NCBI GenBank assembly: GCA_948470475.1
Contig: OX419342.1
Span: 20,355,539 to 20,419,538 of the forward strand
DNA from: Galaxea fascicularis
Taxonomy: Eukaryota; Cnidaria; Anthozoa; Scleractinia; Euphylliidae
DNA length: 64,000 nucleotides
Reading direction: 5' to 3'
In this document: piece by piece, positions 58,001 through 64,000 of the stretch
Position numbering within the stretch: the stretch's first letter is position 1
How the letters are laid out: the number at the start of each line of letters is the position of its first letter
The notes under the pieces: model-generated
What the model saw: the letters and a program-made list of their open reading frames with translations, nothing else
Told to the model about the DNA's origin: nothing
Databases searched by the model: none
Position numbers and translations under genes: made by a program

Positions 58001-58561
58001 TGCAATGGTTCAAAGATGGGCGCATATATTTTGTCTGGAGGTATTGAAACGTCTCCCAAGGCAAGACAATGGAAACTGTATGTATATCAGATTAGCTTTG
58101 TTGCTTGCATATGTTTCTGGTATGATCTCAGTTACTCATATAATACAAATACCTCGATGACAATATTAAACAAGACTAATTGGTTAAGCTTATGTGATTC
58201 TGGTTTTTGGCGTTGTAAATGTAATAAATGTAAATTTAATACTAGAAAGGTCACGGCCATTAACTTGTCGTTCCATTCCCGTCTATTTATGCCTCATATC
58301 AAATCGTCCCATTCTGAAGTCGCGCTCTGTCTCGTGCATTAGCGTGTTCTTTTTATGGCTTGAATCTGGCCCGTTTATCGCTCAGAATTTCGTTCAAAAT
58401 GTCCGGGCCATACAAGTGTCTCGCTCCTTTCTCGTTCATTTATCGTCCAATTTTTATCGCTCTTGTCAGGCTGATTATCGTCACGCTCTGTCTCGTTCAT
58501 CAGCGAGACTTTTTATGGCTTGAATCTCGCCCGTGTCTCGCTCAGAATTTTCGTACGGGTG
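55078..58561. mobile_element. 3.48-kb terminal-inverted-repeat element inserted in the LINE
   Basis: It starts CACCCGTACGAAAATT at 55078 and ends with the exact complement AATTTTCGTACGGGTG at 58561. 'CTGAGCGAG' and 'CTCGCTCAG' extend the ends. Both subterminal regions are full of 'GAGCGAGA' or 'TCTCGCTC/GTCTCGTTC' words. Removing it rejoins the LINE RT as L-V-Y-N / Q-L-Y. No transposase-like frame is seen, so it is non-autonomous. A target duplication is not obvious. The interior also holds a run of 'GGAGCCCTGGAGC'-type repeats at 57275-57385. Confidence 0.75.
57275..57385 (+). repeat. Short degenerate tandem 'GGAGCCCTNGAGC' repeat
   Basis: The words GGAGCCCTAAAG, GGAGCCCTAGAGCCC, GGAGCCCTGGAGCTC and GAGCCCTGGAGCAC recur at about 30-base spacing inside the 3.48-kb element. 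Confidence 0.6.
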
Positions 58562-58963
58562 CAACTATATAATTTTTGGGAAAACATAACATTTTGTATA
58601 GATATCAGTTTGGTTTTAGGAAAGGCCACAGTCAACTGAGCAAGCCATTTTTGAGATCACTGACACCCTCAAGCAGGCAATGGATAGAAAGCTGGTTACC
58701 TATGATGTTTTCTTAGATTTTTCGAAGGCATTCAATACTGTGAACCATAAGATTCTCTTGTCAAAACTCTACCATTATGGCATACTGTACAATTGGAATA
58801 CCCCTTAGCTGGTTTGAAAACTATCTTCACAATCGCACTCAGTTTGTTAAGATTGGTTCTAGCCAATCTAGTGCTGAAACCATTACTTGTGAAATACCAC
58901 AGGGATCAACTTTGGGTCCTTTACTATTTTTACTTTTATTATATCAATGATTTACCTAACTGT
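58562..58963 (+). mobile_element. LINE reverse transcriptase, piece 2 of 3
   Basis: It continues the RT with 'YRYQFGFRKGHS', 'VFLDFSKAFNTVNHKILLSK' (motif A), 'WFENYLHNRTQFVKIG', 'IPQGSTLGPLLF' (motif B) and 'YINDLPN'. The piece has small frame breaks. It is cut again after 'LPN' near 58963; the catalytic ADD box is found 4.95 kb further on, at 63940. Confidence 0.85.
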
Positions 58964-59279
58964 TAAAAAAAATAGGTACGCAATGCGTACATGTGTCTGC
59001 TATTTTGAATTTATTGTTGGATATGTTGTTTTGTCCTGCAGTGTACAAAATGTTTACTTTGTTGGTTTTGTATGATGTCATGTTTGTTTTGTAACGTTAA
59101 AAATCAAAGAGACTGTCGGAAAAAAAATTTTAAAAGCCTCAAAGATAAGGTAAGCGGTTGGTAACGAATAACATAGCTTCGCATCTCATCGTGTGATACT
59201 CAAACATTGGAGTGCTGAGACTGTGCAGAACGGAGTGGAAATGATCTTTAATGCTTTCAAATGCAAACGGTAATACAAC

Positions 59280-59860
59280 ATTTTCATAGTTCATTAACAC
59301 AAGAGTTTGTTTGGCAAAAGGTAATTTGAAACTTTGGCAGTCATCAAACCTACCATAATACTAGAGTACCTTTTTATGGTTGATCAGCAAAACAGGTTAC
59401 ATGTTTTACAGGCAGTTTGTATTGTCTTGTAAAAGGTAATTCGAAATTTTGGCAGTAACAACAACAATAATATGATCAGAGTAACTTTCAATGGTTTATT
59501 AACACAAGAATTTGTGTGGTTCACAGACAGTTTCCATCGTCCTGAGAAAGGTAATTCAAAAGTTTGCAAGTAACAAAAACAATGATATTACTTTTAATAC
59601 TATGTTACCTTATTATGGTTCATTAATACAACAGTTTACATGCTTGACAGTGTCTATTGTCTCGTAAAAGGTAAGTCAAACTTTTGGCAGAAACAGAAAC
59701 GATATTAGTACACTACATTTTTGTGTTTTCAGAGGACAGTAAGGTTAAGATGCTTGAAAGAGTGTTCATTGTTGTTTTTTTTTTTTTTTCAATATTTAGC
59801 ATTATCTTTGTCTTGTTGTTATAGGTAATGCAAACTTCTGGGAGGGACAAAAACTTATGA
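59280..59860. repeat. Degenerate tandem repeat, ~115-125 bp period, 4-5 copies
   Basis: A phrase like 'AAAAGGTAATTCGAAATTTT' followed by 'GGCAGTAACAACAAC' recurs at about 59318, 59433, 59548 and 59668. A weaker copy at about 59822 lies in the RPA-like coding region. Between them 'TTATGGTTCATTAACACAAG' variants recur. Confidence 0.65.
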
Positions 59861-60813
59861 TCTACCTCATCTTGAGTGATTGACTCAAATTTAGCATTTG
59901 GAAGTCCAAGAACTTGCTTCAGTGCATCATCAAATAATGTTAGGTTTACTGTTCCTTTCTTATGTTGAAACAAAGCTTGAAGGTACCAATGCTTTTTACA
60001 AGAGGCTTGTCTTTGTTTTAGGCCACAGGCTGTACATTCTACGATTTTTGTTTCAAGTGAGGATATCAATTCTTTTTAATACAATTACAGCAAGACATAA
60101 AGTGGTTGGTGTTGTTTATCACCAAAATTTTAGCTTGAATAGAAGTTGATGTTAATGTTGCTGCTAGCACGTTAGTAAGGCAAAGCGGTTCATCAAAGGG
60201 AACTGTTTCAACAATGACACAGCCAGTTTTTGCTGTGTTAACGTAAATGTTGTTATAGTTATCTTTCCTAACTCTGAAGTTAGTGAAATGATAGGTGTTG
60301 CCTTCCATCAATTGTGAGGTGAAGTCTTCCCATAAAGTAAGTCTGGCAGATCCCTGAGGGTCAAGGAGATCAGCTTCTGATTTGTTTAATACACGTGATG
60401 TGGAAGTAGTGAATTTGGTGACAGCTGTGAGGTTTATTAGCTTTGCCTTTATGCTTATCAGTTGACCATCAAACACTGAATTAAGTAATGACAGGTTCAG
60501 CGTTTGCGGCAAAGTTTTCCTTTCAAAATCCACTTTATCTACTTGGGATAGTTGTACATCTCGTCCCATGCACACACTGGTTGAGCTTTTATCCAAGCGG
60601 AATTTGCTTATCTTAACTGGACTCTGGCATTTACTGTGTTTGTTGAATTCATCTATCCGTGGAGGAGAGAAGCAAACACCGCGTTTTCACTTCATATTCA
60701 CCAGTTTGAATTTGCATATCAAAGTACTTCCTTTTGTTGCTTGTCATAATAGGTGACACATTGTGCAAATAGCCTGTGATAGAATTTTCACATTCTGTTT
60801 TTTCTTCTTTCAT
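59820..60813 (-). pseudogene. RPA-like single-strand DNA-binding protein, frameshifted (Helentron-associated)
   Basis: From an ATG at 60813 the reverse strand encodes 'SITGYLHNVSPIMTSNKRKY' and, after a frameshift, 'CFSPPRIDEFNKHSKC', a first OB fold. The largest frame (60596-60066) contains 'LTAVTKFTTSTSRVLNKSEA', 'LLDPQGSARLTLWEDF' and 'FTNFRVRKDNYNNIYVNTAK', a second OB fold. After another shift 'IVECTACGLKQRQASC' gives a zinc-binding third fold. This three-OB layout is that of RPA1-like proteins encoded by Helitron/Helentron elements. Two or more frameshifts show it is inactive. An alternative is a fragment of an older host RPA1 copy; the neighbouring endonuclease makes the transposon reading better. 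Confidence 0.7.
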
Positions 60814-61737
60814 TGTTGACTACACAGGAATAGCTGAGAAAACAAAAGAGAAATGAAATCAAACATTGTTGTAACAACTTCTCCCGCATGCCCAAAATAA
60901 AAGTTACTTACATGTACCTATGACTTAACATGTGTTTCAAATTTATACAGTGATCATGGAAAAAATGCAAATCTATTTCCAGGACATTTTCTCAGCCCTT
61001 CTGGCCTTAAATTAGAATGGGGGTACAAAAAAGTTTGGGTCTTGAGGCCTTCAGTTTTGCACTGATAAGGTCTGGGCAGCCCCTACCCCTGCCCCATCCC
61101 TTTTATTAGATCTGCGATTGGAACCATAGGCATTTATTTCATATGCTAAAAATATTTTTTTTAGCAGTATATTAAAACAATAATATTACAGTGGACCAGG
61201 GTTTTCGGTAACATTTTAAACTACCGGATTCATAGCTTAAACAAGCGGACGTCAGATTCAAAGAAATAATTATTTCGTGTGAGCCATCTGACGTTACTAC
61301 CGGACTTTTCATGTCAAACAAGCGGATGTTACGTCCGGCATCCGGCCTCAAACGAAACCTCCGGTGGACCCTCAATATAATGAAGGGCCAAGGGACTGCA
61401 TTATGTGTTCAATATAACAAGTTTTCATTAAATCAGTGGTGTTCCCCATACATTTTACTATGACTGAAGGTAAAGAATGATGTTTGTTATACAAAGGAGT
61501 TTGTTCCATAGAGGTTCCTCATATTGGCATTGTACTTTATTGTATGAAAAAAAGTAAAAAACATGTTCAACAATTATTTGGTGTTGATAAAAACAAGGAA
61601 ATATGTGTAGTATTGTCCAGTTATTGTTTATAATAATACATTGTAATATTGTAGAGTGTTCTTTGGCATTTTGATCACATTTATTTTAGAACAATAAATT
61701 AGTATGCAGTTTTTGTTTAAATCAATGCACATATTGC
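60814..61737. other. Non-coding interval inside the Helentron-bearing insertion
   Basis: No domain is seen. 61190-61375 includes inverted 'CTTAAACAAGCGGACGT' / 'CAAACAAGCGGATGTTACGT' words suggestive of another small repeat. Confidence 0.4.
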
Positions 61738-62782
61738 TTTGCGATCAGAAAAATATGTTTCCAAAATGTGTACAGTGAGTTCTGGTTCAGGCAAATTAGT
61801 ATAGATATGGTCAATAGTGGTCCTGTTATCAGTAGTATAGCATGATACCAACTGTCAGTAATTATTGTCTGTAATAAACAAGTTATGAAGGTGAGTTTTG
61901 TCTTTTTGGTTTAACCAATTGACATTGAAGTCACCAATAAAAATACTGAACTCAGAACAATACAGATTCAAAATTTGCATAAGTGCTGTGCACATTTGAG
62001 TTACTGGTACTTTCGGTGAGCGGTAAACACTTATAATTATAAGATGACTTTTATTATAGTTATCTCAATGCCATAACTGTTTTTGCAAAGTGGATACCCA
62101 GGAGCAAAGGGATTTTTACTGTATACTGCTGTGCCTCCATAGGGCCTTGTATTGATACCTGTGGAGTGATTGTCATTTCTAAATAAAGTATGTCCTGTTA
62201 TGGCATAGTCAGCATCTTAGTCCCAATGATTCAATCTTGTTTCTGAGAAAATACTGACAGCAGTACTTGTATAGTTTATGTCTTTGCGTATATCTTCAAT
62301 ATGTCTATGCAATGATCTTGTATTAAGGTAGCACACTTTTAAAGCAGTCTTGTCTGTATTATAGATAGGAGTAATAGAAAGCTTGAGATGCCCTTGTGTT
62401 CATACATTGTAAATGTTGCATTTCAGCTTTTACTTGAGAATTGACAGCTATTTTGCTTTCGCAAAGGTCAGTGATATATAATCCTTCAATGGTGGTTACT
62501 CTACTCAATCCTACACAATGTATGTGAGGTATTGTTCTTCTGGCCCTGGTTGTTCAAAGGCTGGATAGCACTATCCACTGGATAAATATCTATCCAGCGG
62601 ATAGTGGAATTAGCTTTCCCATTACTTATCCGCTGGATAGTGATTTATCCGGTGGATAGCGCTATCCAACGTTTGAACAACCGGGGCCTGGTGTTAAAGT
62701 TAACAACTATTTTAGTCTCAGTATCACCTTGTGGTCTGTGTATGGTTTTAGCAGCTGCAGGTCTTAGGGGAAACACCATATA
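61738..62782 (-). mobile_element. Helentron polyprotein C-terminus: PIF1-like helicase fused to EEP endonuclease
   Basis: Reading the reverse strand from 62782: 'FPLRPAAAKTIHRPQGDTET' is SF1B helicase motif V (T-x-H-x2-QG-x-T). A MITE interrupts, then 'IPHIHCVGLSRVTTIEGLYI' is motif VI (VGLSRV). After a stop and frameshift there follows an endonuclease/exonuclease/phosphatase domain: 'RPYGGTAVYSKNPFAPGYP', 'SEFSIFIGDFNVNW' (catalytic GDFN) and 'TTIDHIYTN' then 'SDHK'-like 'SDRKA'. A helicase joined to an EEP nuclease is diagnostic of Helentrons within the Helitron group. At least three stops or shifts make it inactive. A LINE origin of the endonuclease alone is excluded by the adjoining helicase motifs. 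Confidence 0.75.
62541..62691. mobile_element. MITE with TGG target duplication inside the Helentron helicase
   Basis: A 145-bp element (62544-62688) has ends CCCTGGTTGTTCAAAGGCTG and the inverted 'CAACGTTTGAACAACCGGGG', flanked by TGG at 62541-62543 and 62689-62691. It is built from 'GGATAG' and 'CTATCCA' words forming a hairpin. Removing it plus one TGG restores the helicase reading between motifs V and VI in frame. Confidence 0.75.
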
Positions 62783-63194
62783 ACAGCTTGCATATAACTT
62801 TTCTCTTTTTCATGGATCTTATAATCTTTTGCGGTAATCTAGACGGTTCTCGGTCTCTACGTCGTTTCACTTGTTCAACTATTTTGGAATGGCCACGAAA
62901 TTCTTTCGTACAAGATGGCGGCAAGGCCACAACAATGTTCATCATTGCACGGAAAGTTTTGCTTAAACTTTTCCTCAGGTAATAGTTATAGACAAAACTA
63001 CTAGTTCTGATATCAAGGCTAGGTTCGGTAAAAAATATCTTTAGATAATATATATTGAGAAGATTACTAGTTCTTAAACAAATTCGTGCGTATAAACTGT
63101 CCACAGCTTTCGCAGACGTTCGGGCAATGATAGATGTTTTCACCACAGAAGCGGCAGAGCTTATGACAAAATCTCCCAAATAGGACTTGTTTAT

Positions 63195-63292
63195 TCCCTC
63201 AGCGGGCTTTGTAATCCCCCAAAAGGGGCTTAATAATCGCCCGAAGGCGCTCAATAATCCCCAAAGGGGGCTCAATAATTCCCTTGAAGGAC
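63195..63292. repeat. Short tandem repeat, ~24 bp, about four copies
   Basis: Copies of 'GGCTTAATAATCGCCCGAAG' type follow each other ('CTTTGTAATCCCCCAAAAGG', 'GCTCAATAATCCCCAAAGGG', 'GCTCAATAATTCCCTTGAAG'), each with an internal inverted CCC..GGG. The forward and reverse frames through it are repeat translations. Confidence 0.7.
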
Positions 63293-63905
63293 TTTTGTTT
63301 CCCTATATGCGGCTGATAAACTTGTGTCTTCGCAAGCACAGGAGTAACTCTATGGCATCGATCGACAACTTGAAAGCATCTGTGAAAGTCATTTATTCGG
63401 CCAGATTGACCCGTACTTCGAAAGCTGTGACATATTGAGACAACACCTTTTGAGAAATTCATGACAAACTTAAGAAAATGAAAAAACCTCACTCACCTAC
63501 CTCGCTTTCCAACGTCACGGTACATGTAAAGGCCACGGAGACAAAACGCAAATGTCCTTCGTTCGTGAAGCGTGCGTTGCCTGCTTCCCCACGTGATCGT
63601 TGACGTAATTGCCGACTAATTTCCTCGAATTCTATTGGTTCCGAATGTTGTTTTAAATTCGTAATTTTCTCGCAACCAATGGTAAGGGTTACGATAATTC
63701 ATGACTGAGTGACGACATACATCGTAGTTCACGACAGATTCACGACAAATGGTTACGCTTTACCTGTCCCTCATGTAGTTCGTCACAAAATGGACCTCCA
63801 ATGAAAACCTCACTCAAACCTCTATAAATTTTTTTCACATTTGTACTATATGATGTAGTGATCAAAATTTCTACAGCTCTGCATAGTGTCTGCATTTGCA
63901 TATGC
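63293..63905. other. Right part of the second insertion, no gene seen
   Basis: It contains 'TTCATGACTGAGTGACGAC' and 'AGTTCACGACAGATTCACGA' repeated words and a CCAAT-type motif. No coding potential was recognised. Confidence 0.4.
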
Positions 63906-63918
63906 AAATAGCAGACAC

Positions 63919-64000
63919 AAAAACTATCCTTTCGTATATTTGCTGATGATACAAATATTTTTTTTTACAAGTGATAACCTTCTCCATCTTGAATCCACCA
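63919..64000 (+). mobile_element. LINE reverse transcriptase, piece 3 of 3 (runs off the window)
   Basis: 'LSFRIFADDTNIFF' is RT catalytic motif C (F-A-D-D), directly continuing 'YINDLPN' of piece 2. After a one-base shift 'TSDNLLHLEST' follows. The rest of the LINE lies beyond position 64000. Confidence 0.85.

Larger units (their letters stand above)
58964..63918. mobile_element. Second insertion in the LINE (~4.95 kb), containing a Helentron remnant
   Basis: RT coding stops at 'LPN' (58963) and resumes at 63919 with the sequence that should follow. Near the two ends are 14-base inverted repeats, TGTGTCTGCTATTT at 58992-59005 and AAATAGCAGACACA at 63906-63919. On the reverse strand the insert encodes a helicase C-terminus, an EEP endonuclease and an RPA-like protein, the gene content of Helentron-type rolling-circle transposons. 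No Rep (HUH) domain is seen. The exact left edge is uncertain by about 30 bases. More than one element may make up the insert. Confidence 0.65.

Noticed and set aside
61738..62450. LINE endonuclease instead of Helentron endonuclease
   Set aside because: Helicase motif VI lies directly upstream on the same strand, and no reverse transcriptase follows on that strand.
62748..63275. 175-codon reverse frame
   Set aside because: It runs through a 24-bp tandem repeat and overlaps the helicase remnant in the wrong frame.

Overview
This is animal nuclear DNA, most likely from an anthozoan cnidarian (stony-coral-like). Genes have many short exons with GT-AG introns. The recognisable proteins are metazoan (NEK9, ZC2HC1C, a CINP-like N-terminus). 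Most of the window is a dense mixture of AT-rich repeats, MITEs, tRNA-derived SINEs, LINE, Penelope and Helentron fragments of the kind common in coral genomes. The species cannot be fixed from sequence alone. Genes: (1) 5407-14673 (+) is the 3' two-thirds of a NEK9 orthologue: RCC1 repeats, linker, coiled coil and stop codon in 16 exons; the kinase exons are not recognised here and presumably lie upstream. (2) 3093-3836 (-) is an intact intronless sulfotransferase-family ORF with a C-terminal membrane anchor. (3) 38172-41891 (+) is a five-exon gene for an unrecognised, disordered 260-residue protein with a long 3' UTR. (4) 45644-48257 (-) is ZC2HC1C with two C2HC zinc fingers in two coding exons. 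(5) 49812-50060 (+) is a CINP-like first exon that runs straight into a transposase fragment. NEK9 and ZC2HC1C face each other in convergent orientation, as I recall for their human orthologues on chromosome 14q24, so this may be very old microsynteny. Layout of the rest: 1-2.4 kb is nested debris (a Penelope-like RT tail, and a THAP domain split by a SINE-containing insertion with a 13-bp target duplication). The NEK9 introns hold a polypyrimidine minisatellite, MITEs and tRNA-SINEs. From 14.7 to 38 kb I see no convincing gene; it contains a degraded LINE (20.1-21.2 kb), two TTAA-flanked MITEs, long palindromic elements and an 827-bp TTA-flanked foldback element carrying 54-bp tandem repeats. 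From 54.6 kb to the end of the window one LINE reverse transcriptase can be followed in three pieces. The first interruption is a 3.48-kb terminal-inverted-repeat element; the second is about 4.95 kb and contains a Helentron remnant (helicase C-terminus fused to an EEP endonuclease, plus an RPA-like protein), itself broken by a MITE with a 3-bp duplication. This nested stack and the NEK9/ZC2HC1C arrangement are the most informative structures in the window. I did not find a convincing new multi-gene system.
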